Source: Sphingobacteriaceae bacterium DW12 (GTDB lineage Bacteria; Bacteroidota; Bacteroidia; Sphingobacteriales; Sphingobacteriaceae). Taken from it: DNA of 64,000 bases. The position numbers were made by a program, and so were the translations under genes. Below are positions 37,167 to 45,722 of this stretch, in pieces (position 1 is the stretch's first letter; every line of letters starts with the position of its first letter). The notes under the pieces were generated by a model. The model did not search any database. It worked only from the letters and a program-made list of their open reading frames with translations, and was not told the DNA's origin. Where the stretch lies: NCBI GenBank assembly GCA_000783305.1, contig JROE01000004.1, forward strand, positions 496,001 through 560,000, written 5' to 3'.

Positions 37167-38843
37167 ATGAAGATATTATTGTTGAGCTCGCTGTTCATCT
37201 TTGCGACAGCTTCCTTTGCCACCACCACCCAAGATAGTACGACCACTGACTCGTCTATCTTATTGGAAATGCCCTCCGATTTGGAATTTTCAGACGGACA
37301 AGAGGAAGTGATTGCACCAGAGATATTGCCATCAGTTGATTCAGCCGCTACCGTGCAGGCCACAGGAGTATCCGCCAGTAGTGACAACAACGCGGATCAA
37401 TCCCTATGGGGAATCTTTATTGCCGGATTAATCGGTGGATTTGCAGCATTCTTGATGCCTTGTATCTTCCCTATGGTCCCGCTAACCGTTAGCTTTTTCA
37501 CAAAAAAGGCAGGTAGTAGGACCAAAGCAATTGGACAAGCTTTACTATACGGGTTTTTCATCATTGTAATCTACGTCGCGCTAGGCATGATTGTCACCAT
37601 CATCTTTGGCTCGGATGCACTCAATGCGTTGTCAACCAATGGATATTTTAATTTCTTCTTTTTTCTTCTATTGGTTGTCTTTGCCGCCTCCTTCTTTGGT
37701 GCATTCGAAATTACATTACCAAGCTCCTTTGTAAATAAGATTGACGCCAAGTCTGACAAAGGCGGACTTGTAGGTCTCTTCTTCATGGCCTTCAGTCTTG
37801 CTGTCGTTTCCTTTTCTTGTACGGGGCCAATAATCGGCACTTTACTAGTAGATGCAGCGTCCAAAGGAGATAGACTCGGCCCTGCAGTAGGTATGCTCGG
37901 GTTTTCAGTAGCATTGGCTATACCATTTGCTTTGTTTGCAATGTTTCCTTCACTTTTAAAGTCAATGCCCAAATCGGGAGGTTGGCTGAATAGCGTAAAA
38001 GTCGTTTTAGGCTTTCTAGAGTTAGCATTGGCCTTAAAATTTCTATCCAATGTAGACCTCGCCTATCACTGGAACTGGTTAGATAGAGAGGTATTCCTAT
38101 CACTATGGATTGTCATCTTTGGTCTAATGGGGCTGTACTTGATCGGAAAAATAAAATTTTCGCATGACAGCGATTTGAAATACCTTTCAGTACCTCGTAC
38201 GTTGCTCGCCATCACGGTATTTGCTTTCGTGGTTTATATGGTTCCAGGTCTATGGGGCGCACCATTGAAATCCATATCGGCTTTCTTACCCCCTTCGGCC
38301 ACCCAAGACTTTGACTTGACGACCGGAATGGGGACGCACGGTCCTGCCACCGGTGATGGAAAAGTCAAAAAGTACGCGGAGATATTTCACGAGAGAGGCA
38401 CCCCAAAAGGATTTGACCCTTACTACGACTACGACCAGGCGTTAGAGACTGCTAAAGAAATCAATAAACCAGTCTTGATTGATTTTACAGGTTGGAATTG
38501 TGTAAACTGCAGACAAATGGAAGCAAACGTATGGACAGACCCTAGGGTTGCCAAGATACTTAAAGAAGAGTTTGTGATGGCTGAATTATTTGTCGATGAC
38601 AAAACTGTTCTTGCTCCTGAAGAGCAATATGTATCAACGTTCAGTGGAAAAAAAATCAAAACTATTGGAAACAAAAACAGTGACTTTCAGGCTGCAACCT
38701 TTAATAACAATGCGCAGCCTTACTATGTCATCGTGGATACTCAAGGAAATGTGCTAGTTCCACCAAGCGGGGCGAACTATGACATAGACAGTTATATCGC
38801 TTTCCTTAGAAGTGGCATTGATGCGTTCAAAGCCAAAAATTAA
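37167..38843 (+). CDS. dsbD: Thiol:disulfide interchange protein DsbD (beta and gamma domains)
   Basis: Carries electrons from cytoplasmic thioredoxin across the membrane. The ATG at 37167 (MKILLLSSLFIFATASFA) gives a signal peptide; the frame is open in front with ATGs at 37149 and 36954, the latter adding a 71-residue extension of unknown sense. After an acidic linker come eight membrane helices with the beta-domain cysteines in FMPCIFPMVPL and SFSCTGPIIG, then a thioredoxin-like gamma domain with the active site WNCVNC and a YYVIVDTQGNVL end. The alpha domain is missing here and is encoded by the separate gene upstream. Confidence 0.92.
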   Translation: MKILLLSSLFIFATASFATTTQDSTTTDSSILLEMPSDLEFSDGQEEVIAPEILPSVDSAATVQATGVSASSDNNADQSLWGIFIAGLIGGFAAFLMPCIFPMVPLTVSFFTKKAGSRTKAIGQALLYGFFIIVIYVALGMIVTIIFGSDALNALSTNGYFNFFFFLLLVVFAASFFGAFEITLPSSFVNKIDAKSDKGGLVGLFFMAFSLAVVSFSCTGPIIGTLLVDAASKGDRLGPAVGMLGFSVALAIPFALFAMFPSLLKSMPKSGGWLNSVKVVLGFLELALALKFLSNVDLAYHWNWLDREVFLSLWIVIFGLMGLYLIGKIKFSHDSDLKYLSVPRTLLAITVFAFVVYMVPGLWGAPLKSISAFLPPSATQDFDLTTGMGTHGPATGDGKVKKYAEIFHERGTPKGFDPYYDYDQALETAKEINKPVLIDFTGWNCVNCRQMEANVWTDPRVAKILKEEFVMAELFVDDKTVLAPEEQYVSTFSGKKIKTIGNKNSDFQAATFNNNAQPYYVIVDTQGNVLVPPSGANYDIDSYIAFLRSGIDAFKAKN

Positions 38844-38882
38844 ATTTTATTACCTTTCTATATTGCTAGATTGCTCATTTAG

Positions 38883-38927
38883 GTTCTCTTTTATGTCCAT
38901 CGCCATCTGCGAGACATAAAAGAAAAC
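38883..38927. repeat. 15-bp inverted repeat between dsbD and pfkA
   Basis: Arms 38883-38897 (GTTCTCTTTTATGTC) and 38913-38927 pair at 14 of 15 positions around a 15-nt loop. It lies just upstream of the pfkA promoter and has no T run on the plus strand, so it could be a dsbD terminator or an operator. Confidence 0.6.
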
Positions 38928-38933
38928 TATTAC

Positions 38934-38964
38934 TTGTAAAAAAAAGCAATTATAGCTATGTTTG
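38934..38964 (+). promoter_or_regulatory. pfkA promoter, Bacteroidota type
   Basis: TTG at 38934-38936, a 20-nt spacer and TATGTTTG at 38957-38964 fit the Bacteroidota consensus. Transcription would start near 38968-38971, within a few bases of the ATG at 38972. Confidence 0.65.
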
Positions 38965-38971
38965 GATATAT

Positions 38972-39946
38972 ATGAGTAACGTTAAAAATATTGCCGTACT
39001 AACATCAGGAGGTGATGCTCCCGGTATGAACGCTGCCATTCGGGCAGTTGTCCGCACAGGTATCTACTATAATTTAAATGTTTTTGGTATCCGTAGAGGG
39101 TATGATGGGATGGTGAGTGGAGATATCATCAGCATGGATGCAAAATCCGTGGCGAATATAATTCAAAGGGGAGGTACCATTTTAAAAACTGCCAGAAGTG
39201 ATGAGTTTCGTACCCCAGAGGGACGGAAAAAGGCCTATGAGAATCTAAAGAAACACGAAATTGACGCATTGGTCGTCATTGGAGGTGACGGTACGTTTAC
39301 GGGAGCTTCAAAATTTATAGAGGAGTTTGACATGCCTATTATGGGTCTACCAGGCACAATCGATAATGATTTGGTCGGTACAGACTTCACTATCGGATAT
39401 GACACTGCCATCAACACCGTGGTAGATGCTGTAGACAAAATACGTGATACCGCTGAATCCCACGACCGTCTATTTGTGATTGAAGTAATGGGACGAGATT
39501 CAGGTCTTATTGCCCTCCGTTCAGGCATCAGTACTGGAGCAGAGGCTGTCCTCATTCCCGAAATCAAGGTAGACTATGATGCTATCATGACCCGCCTAGA
39601 CAAGACCCGTAAAAATAAAGCTTCACGAATCATTATCGTAGCAGAAGGTGATAAAGAAGGAGGTATGGTCGTTGCTGGCAAGATAAAAGAAAGTTTCCCA
39701 TCTTACGATGTCCGCCTATCCATCCTAGGTCATATTCAACGCGGAGGAGCTCCTTCTTGCATGGATAGGGTCTTAGCTAGCCGCGTGGGCGTTGGAGCTG
39801 TAGAAGGACTAATTGCAGGCCGCAGAGGAGAGATGGTAGGCTTGGTTCATGGGCACGTAGAATATACTCCCTTTAGCAAAGCCATTAAACACATTGATAA
39901 AATTGATGACAATCTCACCAGAATCGTCGAAATCTTATCGCTATAA
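38972..39946 (+). CDS. pfkA: ATP-dependent 6-phosphofructokinase
   Basis: Commits fructose-6-phosphate to glycolysis. The 324-residue protein has the standard PfkA length and text: LTSGGDAPGMNAAIRA (ATP loop), GGDGTF, the substrate loop MGLPGTIDNDLVGTDFTIGYD (in two halves, with the TIDND general-base Asp), EVMGRDSGLIAL, AEGDKEGG and LGHIQRGGAPS. The GGDGT form predicts ATP rather than pyrophosphate as donor. The promoter is so close that the message may be leaderless. A bidirectional terminator follows. Confidence 0.97.
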   Translation: MSNVKNIAVLTSGGDAPGMNAAIRAVVRTGIYYNLNVFGIRRGYDGMVSGDIISMDAKSVANIIQRGGTILKTARSDEFRTPEGRKKAYENLKKHEIDALVVIGGDGTFTGASKFIEEFDMPIMGLPGTIDNDLVGTDFTIGYDTAINTVVDAVDKIRDTAESHDRLFVIEVMGRDSGLIALRSGISTGAEAVLIPEIKVDYDAIMTRLDKTRKNKASRIIIVAEGDKEGGMVVAGKIKESFPSYDVRLSILGHIQRGGAPSCMDRVLASRVGVGAVEGLIAGRRGEMVGLVHGHVEYTPFSKAIKHIDKIDDNLTRIVEILSL

Positions 39947-39965
39947 TTTATAAACAAGAACTATT

Positions 39966-40002
39966 AAAAAAGGGGAAGCATGTATATGTTTCCCCTTTTT
40001 TT
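39966..40002. terminator. Bidirectional terminator pfkA / lipoprotein gene
   Basis: AAAAAAGGGGAA and its complement TTCCCCTTTTTT enclose a 12-nt loop, with T runs on both strands, between convergent genes. Confidence 0.88.
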
Positions 40003-40014
40003 GAGCCTGTATTT

Positions 40015-40458
40015 CTATTTCAGCAAATTAAGCAGATATTCATCTGATATCGCTGGCAGTCTTATCTCCTGCCCTTCTCTTTGCAAAGAATCTGCAAATA
40101 CATTCGTTTCCATTAACGCTTTAATATAGGCCGAGACCACATCATCCGCGACCTTTATACCTTTACCATCCTTCACATCCACTACATATCGATTATCTTT
40201 CAACGTTACATGTTTATAAAAACGATACGCCGCAGCTTTCAACAAACCTAGATTTTGCTGAGATAGCTGATCTATTCGGGCACCATCAGGCAAGTCCACA
40301 TCAATAAATGTATCCCCTTTAGCCAATTCATCTATTGGATGATCCAGGGGCACAGCCGTAAGGGCAGCAAGATTAATAACTGCCACACCCTCTTTAGGAG
40401 ATTGTTGACAGGAAATCAGAAAAAACAAGCTCACCAAACTAATATATATCGTCTTCAT
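40015..40458 (-). CDS. Small lipoprotein of unknown function
   Basis: The ATG at 40458 gives a 147-residue lipoprotein (MKTIYISLVSLFFLISC); the longer frame from 40512 runs through a hairpin and gains no useful N-terminus. The mature part is mixed alpha/beta (PDGARIDQLSQQNLGLLKAA, VTLKDNRYVVDVKDGKGI, VSAYIKALMETNVFAD). No family recognised. It follows the TlpA-type gene on the same strand, separated by a 13-bp hairpin that may act as an intergenic terminator, so its own promoter may be needed. Confidence 0.7.
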   Translation of the reverse strand: MKTIYISLVSLFFLISCQQSPKEGVAVINLAALTAVPLDHPIDELAKGDTFIDVDLPDGARIDQLSQQNLGLLKAAAYRFYKHVTLKDNRYVVDVKDGKGIKVADDVVSAYIKALMETNVFADSLQREGQEIRLPAISDEYLLNLLK

Positions 40459-40473
40459 CGGATAACTATAATG

Positions 40474-40506
40474 CACAAGAGGCCTTCTGTTGAAAGGCCT
40501 CTTGTG
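40474..40506 (-). terminator. Hairpin between TlpA gene and small lipoprotein gene
   Basis: A perfect 13-bp stem (CACAAGAGGCCTT at 40474-40486 with its complement at 40494-40506) and 7-nt loop, 23 nt past the TlpA stop. The minus-strand tail (CATTATAGTT) is only weakly T-rich, so partial termination is as likely as full. Confidence 0.65.
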
Positions 40507-40528
40507 TACCAAAAATGAATTATTTAAT

Positions 40529-41659
40529 CTACTTTAAAATTTCAGCAAGCTTCGCATGCAAGGCCTCGCCCCTTAGATTAGAAGCCACGATTTTTCCCTC
40601 AGGATCTAATAGAAAGTTTTGGGGTATACCGCGAATTGAATATAATCCCACCACTACCGACTCCCATCCTTTCAAATCTGATACATGCGGCCAGCCTTCC
40701 AGACTATCTGCTTGGATAGCGTGCATCCACTTCTCTTTTTTACCCGGCTGGTCAAGCGACACTCCCAATACGGTAAAATTTTTATCTTTGAACTTGTCAA
40801 ATGCAGCAACCACATTAGGGTTCTCATGACGACAAGGACCACACCAACTTGCCCAAAAATCGACCAACACATATTTTCCTCTCAAGGAAGAGAGTGCCAG
40901 GTTGTTACCCGCTGTATCAGGCAGCGTAAAATCTGGGGCAACCGATCCTACCGCCAATTTCTTTAAATCGTTGATTTTCTGTGCTAATGCTTTTCCTTTT
41001 TTGGAGGCTTTCAAAGAAGCGGAGAGCGCATTGAATTGCGGCTCCACATCTGTGTTCACATTCTCCGGATCCACCTTCTCTTCCAACAAATTCAGGGCTA
41101 TGTAACTATTGGGATTCGCCTTGATGTATTCATCGTTTACGACCTTCTGCTTTTCAAAGATTCCTTGTGCTTTCTCCTGCAGTTGCCCTACAAAAGCCTG
41201 ATCGTTCTTTTGTGCATCTGTTGCAGCCATGTATTCTGCATTGAGTCCCGAGAACTGATCCTCAAAAGGCTTGATAGCACTCTTATATTTCATCAGGTCA
41301 GTATTGATCTGATTACCGCTTACAGTCGCTTCTTTGATAGTCGCGGCACCGTCAATCTTCACGACACCCTTTGAAAGATACACTGCCGCCACATCTGGCT
41401 GCGGAATAGATTGCACATCCACACCTTCAGGTGAATAAATGACAAATGCCTGGACAGGTTCAGAAACCGTTCCGTGAAACTTAAACTCACCCTTCACTAC
41501 TGCAGTAGAGTCCATAAAAGCCTGACCGTTGTCTCGATATTGAATGTAAGCTTTCGCTTTTTCACCCGCTCCTGTCAATTTTCCATGTACCGTAAAGTCT
41601 TCTTGTGCAAATAATATTGCGGGGAGAAGTCCAAGTCCCAATAAAAATGTCTGCTTCAT
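40529..41659 (-). CDS. TlpA-type thioredoxin with N-terminal DUF4369-like domain
   Basis: A 376-residue exported thiol-disulfide oxidoreductase. Signal peptide (MKQTFLLGLGLLPAILFAQ), then a DUF4369-like beta domain (FTVHGKLTGAGEKAKAYIQY), a helical linker rich in Lys/Glu/Gln (about 120-230), and an AhpC-TSA/thioredoxin domain with the active site FWASWCGPCRHENP, GVSLDQPGKK and the cis-Pro loop IRGIPQNFLLDPEG. Such proteins are abundant in Bacteroidota and reduce or exchange disulfides in the periplasm; it could receive electrons from the nearby split DsbD system. Confidence 0.92.
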   Translation of the reverse strand: MKQTFLLGLGLLPAILFAQEDFTVHGKLTGAGEKAKAYIQYRDNGQAFMDSTAVVKGEFKFHGTVSEPVQAFVIYSPEGVDVQSIPQPDVAAVYLSKGVVKIDGAATIKEATVSGNQINTDLMKYKSAIKPFEDQFSGLNAEYMAATDAQKNDQAFVGQLQEKAQGIFEKQKVVNDEYIKANPNSYIALNLLEEKVDPENVNTDVEPQFNALSASLKASKKGKALAQKINDLKKLAVGSVAPDFTLPDTAGNNLALSSLRGKYVLVDFWASWCGPCRHENPNVVAAFDKFKDKNFTVLGVSLDQPGKKEKWMHAIQADSLEGWPHVSDLKGWESVVVGLYSIRGIPQNFLLDPEGKIVASNLRGEALHAKLAEILK

Positions 41660-41737
41660 TATTGCTTTCTAATTATACCGTCGCCTTTACAACGCTTTTA
41701 TTCCTCTGTTTTATACACCCGTTCCATAAAAATCTTG

Positions 41738-42559
41738 TTACCAGCGACCACTGGCACCACCACCACCGAATCCTCCTCCTCCGAAGCCACCAAATCCGCC
41801 GCCACCTCCGAAACCTCCGCCGCTACCACCACCAAATCCACCACCCGAAGATCGACCGCCACCCATTAATCCACTCAACAATGTCCACCAAAAGAGATCA
41901 TTTGCACCCTTACCACCAATTACACGTCCCCCGCCCTTATTGCCACCACCGCCGCCTTTACTGGCTGCAAAAACTACAATGACAACAATTACAAGGATGA
42001 TGATTTTTAAGATATTACCTCCACCAGCTGGTGCTTGCCGATCATTTCCTTCATTCTTATACTCTCCTTTGGAGTACGCAATCAATGCATTCGTAGCACG
42101 ATCTATCCCAGTATAATAGTCTCCTTGCTTAAAAGCCGGCTTAATTTCATTTTCAATGATGCGGTAGGCAATTGCGTCAGGCACAGCTCCTTCCAGGCCA
42201 TATCCTGTCTGTATCGTGACGGCACGGTCGCCCAGTGCCACTAACAATAGAATCCCGTTATTATACTTCTTGTCACCCACACCCCATTTTTGGGCGAGAC
42301 GAACAGCGTAATCGGCGATATCATAATCCCCCGTCGTATTCATCACCACCACCGCAATCTGGGTGGATGTGGAGTCCTCAAACGTCAACAATTTGCTTTC
42401 CAAAGCCTGCACTTGGGTACTGCTCAATGTATTGGTATAATCACTGACAAGTCTCTGCGGAGCAGCAGGAAAATCCTGCGCGTTCGCCCTTAGCAGGAAT
42501 ATGCTAAAAATAGACCATATCAAAAGCGATCTAAAGTGTGCTTTTCTTAATATATGCAT
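41738..42559 (-). CDS. TPM domain membrane protein with glycine-rich tail
   Basis: A 273-residue protein with a signal peptide (about residues 1-27), a TPM domain (about 30-160; RLVSDYTNTLSSTQVQALE, TQIAVVVMNT, KYNNGILLLVALGDR, IQTGYGLEG), a membrane helix (NILKIIILVIVVIVVFAAS) and a C-terminal tail made almost wholly of glycine with Ser, Phe and Arg. The TPM domain occurs in thylakoid protein TLP18.3 and in bacterial YgcG. It is the last gene of a lemA-TPM-TPM operon, a widespread set of unsettled envelope function. Confidence 0.92.
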   Translation of the reverse strand: MHILRKAHFRSLLIWSIFSIFLLRANAQDFPAAPQRLVSDYTNTLSSTQVQALESKLLTFEDSTSTQIAVVVMNTTGDYDIADYAVRLAQKWGVGDKKYNNGILLLVALGDRAVTIQTGYGLEGAVPDAIAYRIIENEIKPAFKQGDYYTGIDRATNALIAYSKGEYKNEGNDRQAPAGGGNILKIIILVIVVIVVFAASKGGGGGNKGGGRVIGGKGANDLFWWTLLSGLMGGGRSSGGGFGGGSGGGFGGGGGFGGFGGGGFGGGGASGRW

Positions 42560-42580
42560 GTTAGTCTCTGGATATGTACA

Positions 42581-43018
42581 TCATTTACTATTACCAAAAT
42601 GAATTTCATTCGGCAATTCATTGACATCGTCGGAAGTATTGGGGTAAAAATGCTTAAGTTGATTTCCAGCTTGATGGACGCCGGCAATCAATCCTTTTGC
42701 CAGCTCCCCCGTCCTGAAATAAGATGCCATGGTCTCCTTAGTAGATTCCCAAAAATCAGGCCCTACTCGTTCATTAATACCGGCATCACCTATAATCGCA
42801 AAAAGATGGTCATGAGCAGCCAAATATACCAATACACCATTACGTTGCGCGGTAGCATGCATCTCTAGTTTCTTAAAATAAGAAACAGCCCGGTCTAATG
42901 GATCCTGTGCCGGACAAGTGTTTTCTACGACAATACGAATCTCGCCAGACGTCATATTCTCCGCAACACTAATCGCATGTGCGACTTGCTCTTGTTCTTC
43001 AGCGCTTAATATTTGCAT
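42581..43018 (-). CDS. TPM domain protein, short form
   Basis: About 145 residues from the ATG at 43018 (MQILSAEEQEQVAHAI); an ATG at 43045 would add nine residues of no family text. One TPM domain fills the protein (TSGEIRIVVENTC, NGVLVYLAAHDHLFAIIGDAGIN in two pieces, LAKGLIAGVHQAGNQL). No signal peptide, so it probably stays in the cytoplasm or at the inner face of the membrane, unlike its exported neighbour. It lies 21 nt before the long TPM gene and 73 nt after lemA. Confidence 0.9.
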   Translation of the reverse strand: MQILSAEEQEQVAHAISVAENMTSGEIRIVVENTCPAQDPLDRAVSYFKKLEMHATAQRNGVLVYLAAHDHLFAIIGDAGINERVGPDFWESTKETMASYFRTGELAKGLIAGVHQAGNQLKHFYPNTSDDVNELPNEIHFGNSK

Positions 43019-43091
43019 ACTCTTGGAGTGAAAAAAGATGAACAATTTTGCATTTCATCAAAATTGTCCATCTCCGTTACTAATTTTTATA

Positions 43092-43670
43092 TTAAAAAGA
43101 TACCTCTGGAGCTTTATCCGATCCTTCGGCAGCTTTAAATGTACCTTTTGGCTTAAATCCAAACATACCCGCCATGATATTGTTAGGGAAGCTTCTCACC
43201 GTTGTATTATAATCTTGTACAGCTTCGTTGTAGGCTCTACGCTCTACAGAGATTCTATTTTCAGTACCTTCCAATTGCGCCTGTAACTCTAAAAAGCTCT
43301 GATTAGCCTTTAAGTCGGGATATGCTTCAACACTTACCAATAGACGTCCGATAGACTGAGATAGCGCATCTTGTGTCTGTTGATAGTTAGCAATAGCCTC
43401 TTCCGAAAGATTAGAAGGGTCGACCGTTACCGAGGTCGCTTTAGCGCGAGCTTCTACGACTGCTGTCAATGTTCCCTCTTCATGTTTTGCAGCTCCTTTT
43501 ACGGTATTTACCAAATTCGGAATTAAATCCGCACGGCGTTGATAAGCATTCTCAACCTGAGCCCACTTTCCTTTTACATTCTCGTCTTTGGAAACCATTG
43601 TATTGTAACCACAAGAACTAAAGGACAACGCTGTAAATAAGCCAACTAATGCGATTAATAATCTTTTCAT
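43092..43670 (-). CDS. LemA family protein
   Basis: A 192-residue lipoprotein-like protein (MKRLLIALVGLFTALSFSSC) with the LemA signature: WAQVENAYQRRADLIPNLV, VKGAAKHEEGTL, SIGRLLVSVEAYPDLKANQ, QLEGTENRISVERRAYNEAV, YNTTVRSFPNNIMA. LemA proteins are anchored in the membrane with long helices facing the periplasm; function is unsettled. First gene of the lemA-TPM-TPM operon; no consensus promoter found upstream. Confidence 0.95.
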   Translation of the reverse strand: MKRLLIALVGLFTALSFSSCGYNTMVSKDENVKGKWAQVENAYQRRADLIPNLVNTVKGAAKHEEGTLTAVVEARAKATSVTVDPSNLSEEAIANYQQTQDALSQSIGRLLVSVEAYPDLKANQSFLELQAQLEGTENRISVERRAYNEAVQDYNTTVRSFPNNIMAGMFGFKPKGTFKAAEGSDKAPEVSF

Positions 43671-44014
43671 GTGTAATGTGTTTTCTAATTAACTGTTAAA
43701 TATACTAAATTGTTTCAATACCCAATTCATCGTAACAAAGCAAATACCAAGATTTGAGTACATGAGCTTTAGACAAAACTATATATAAGAAAATATTTCA
43801 AAGAGGCTTCACAAGCCTCCCAACAGGATAAAAATCTAAACGAAGGCACTTTCCAAGACAATAAAAAAGGACATAACGTCAGCTTATAGAACGTTCTTCC
43901 GCTCAACAGATCGATGGACAGGCAAGTATGTTTGTGATTTTCATCCCCGCGGTCGTTAATGCGAAGCATTTTTTTTATTTTTGTACTGTTTTGGGATAAA
44001 AACCCAGCCACATC
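43671..44014. other. Divergent promoter interval lemA / FAD oxidoreductase
   Basis: A 344-bp interval. TATTTTTG at 43976-43983 fits the second promoter element for the plus-strand oxidoreductase, without a clear TTTG at the right distance. An 80-codon minus-strand frame here has no family-like or signal text and is not called. Confidence 0.45.
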
Positions 44015-45559
44015 ATGCAGAAAGAAATAGAACTTGCCCTATCTCCGGACCATATTACGGACCGTGAATATATTCTTGAAAAAGGAGTCCAAGAACTCCG
44101 CATCCCCCTTTCACAAATTAAAGGTTTCAAAATTAGAAAACGCTCAATCGATGCCCGCAGTCGGCATGTCGTATTTCGTGTCAGGGTCATCTTTTATATC
44201 AATGAGGAACCTACCGTCGATATTCATCACCCCAATCATCAGCAGGTCAAAGATGCCAAGCCCGTCATTATCATAGGCGCGGGCCCTGCCGGCTTATTTG
44301 CAGCCTATAGGTGCATTGAAAGAGGGCTAAAGCCTATTGTCATCGAAAGAGGTAAAGAAGTCCGTGAGCGCAGGCGGGATCTTGCAAAAATTACTCGCGA
44401 GGGACACGTAAATCCAGAATCCAACTATTGCTTTGGAGAGGGAGGAGCGGGTACCTACTCGGATGGAAAGCTATACACCCGTTCCGACAAACGAGGAGAT
44501 GTACAGAAAGTACTCCAGATTTTTGTCAACCACGGCGCTACAGACGACATTTTGGTAGATGCTCGTCCACATATCGGAACCAATAAACTACCACATATCA
44601 TTGCTGCAATGCGCAATACCATACTCGAATGCGGCGGTGAGTTTATTTTCAATCAACGTGTGATTGATATCCACGAAGCCTTTGGCGCCGTAACAGGTGT
44701 CACGCTTGCCAGTGGAGAGCAAATCAATGCTCCGCATGTGATTCTCGCAACAGGTCACTCTGCGCGAGATGTATTTGAGCTTTTTAGAAAAAAGAATTGG
44801 CTAATAGAGGCCAAATCCTTCGCTTTGGGTGTACGTATCGAACATCCTCAAGCACTCATCGATCAAGCACAATACCATTGCAGTACACGCCACGAGAACC
44901 TACCTCCCGCATACTACAGTCTGGTCGAGCAGGTCAATAACCGCGGAGTATTTTCCTTTTGTATGTGCCCCGGCGGCATCATTGCCCCCTGCGCAACCGA
45001 TTTGGAAGAAATTGTAGTCAATGGTTGGTCTCCGTCCAAACGCAATAATCCGCACGCCAACTCTGGCACCGTGACCCAAATCAATCTAGAAGATGTACCG
45101 AATGCCGCTAGCGACCCCTTTGCACTACTAGATTTTCAAAAACAAGTAGAAAAATTGGCTTTCGATTTGGGCGGAGGCAGACTTGTTGCTCCCGCACAAC
45201 GCATGGTAGACTTTGTTGAAAAAAGAGTCTCCAGTTCGCTGCCTGACTGTTCCTATAAACCGGGTACCAACAGTGTAGATTTGGACGAGGTACTCCCTAA
45301 TTTTGTACGAGAGGCTCTTCGAGGTGCACTTCCGATTTTTGGCAAAAAAATGAAAGGCTATTATACGAATGAAGCAATTCTAGTAGGCGTAGAATCGCGC
45401 ACTTCTTCACCGGTACGTATACCAAGAGACAAAGAAAGTCTGCAACACCCCCAAATCACAGGATTATATCCATGTGGCGAAGGTGCCGGATATGCTGGAG
45501 GTATTGTATCAGCAGCTGTCGATGGCATTAACTGTGTCAACGCCATAGCGTTACCATAA
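44015..45559 (+). CDS. NAD(P)/FAD-dependent oxidoreductase (COG2509-like)
   Basis: A 514-residue flavoprotein. An N-terminal beta-rich domain (about 1-85) precedes the dinucleotide-binding motif VIIIGAGPAGLFAAYRCI, then GEGGAGTYSDGKLYTR, HIGTNKLPHII, VILATGHSARDVFEL and the C-terminal FAD segment YPCGEGAGYAGGIVSAAVDG. This matches the group of uncharacterised FAD-dependent dehydrogenases related to the HI0933/GidA type. The substrate is not known. The coding frame is clean and ends 56 nt before the tRNA gene. Confidence 0.9.
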   Translation: MQKEIELALSPDHITDREYILEKGVQELRIPLSQIKGFKIRKRSIDARSRHVVFRVRVIFYINEEPTVDIHHPNHQQVKDAKPVIIIGAGPAGLFAAYRCIERGLKPIVIERGKEVRERRRDLAKITREGHVNPESNYCFGEGGAGTYSDGKLYTRSDKRGDVQKVLQIFVNHGATDDILVDARPHIGTNKLPHIIAAMRNTILECGGEFIFNQRVIDIHEAFGAVTGVTLASGEQINAPHVILATGHSARDVFELFRKKNWLIEAKSFALGVRIEHPQALIDQAQYHCSTRHENLPPAYYSLVEQVNNRGVFSFCMCPGGIIAPCATDLEEIVVNGWSPSKRNNPHANSGTVTQINLEDVPNAASDPFALLDFQKQVEKLAFDLGGGRLVAPAQRMVDFVEKRVSSSLPDCSYKPGTNSVDLDEVLPNFVREALRGALPIFGKKMKGYYTNEAILVGVESRTSSPVRIPRDKESLQHPQITGLYPCGEGAGYAGGIVSAAVDGINCVNAIALP

Positions 45560-45573
45560 TTTTTAAATTTTAT

Positions 45574-45604
45574 TTTGCCAGATAGCATATAAAGTGTATT
45601 TTTG
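45574..45604 (+). promoter_or_regulatory. tRNA-Gly promoter, full Bacteroidota consensus
   Basis: TTTG at 45574-45577, exactly 19 nt, then TATTTTTG at 45597-45604. Transcription should start about 5-8 nt before the mature tRNA 5' end, leaving a very short leader for RNase P to remove. Confidence 0.75.
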
Positions 45605-45615
45605 CCATACCAAAA

Positions 45616-45691
45616 GCGAAAGTAGCTCAGTTGGTAGAGCACAACCTTGCCAAGGTTGGGGTCGCGAGTTCGAATCTCGTCTTTCGCTCCA
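45616..45691 (+). tRNA. tRNA-Gly, anticodon GCC
   Basis: The 76 bases fold as a tRNA: 7-bp acceptor stem (GCGAAAG/CTTTCGC), D arm GCTC/GAGC, anticodon stem CAACC/GGTTG around loop TTGCCAA with anticodon GCC, T arm with the TTCGAAT loop, discriminator T and an encoded CCA. It reads glycine codons GGC and GGT. Confidence 0.97.
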
Positions 45692-45695
45692 CTAG

Positions 45696-45722
45696 AGCCT
45701 CAGAAATATTTGAGGCTTTTTT
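45696..45722 (+). terminator. Terminator after tRNA-Gly
   Basis: AGCCTCA and its complement TGAGGCT, 8 nt apart, followed by a run of T, 5 nt past the tRNA 3' end. Confidence 0.85.

Noticed and set aside
41738..41860. Repetitive GC-rich stretch as a CRISPR or satellite array
   Set aside because: It is the coding sequence of the glycine-rich tail of a TPM protein; the repeat unit is codon-level and irregular.
43769..44011. 80-codon minus-strand frame between lemA and the FAD oxidoreductase
   Set aside because: No family-like text, rich in rare combinations, and it runs through the promoter region of the plus-strand gene.
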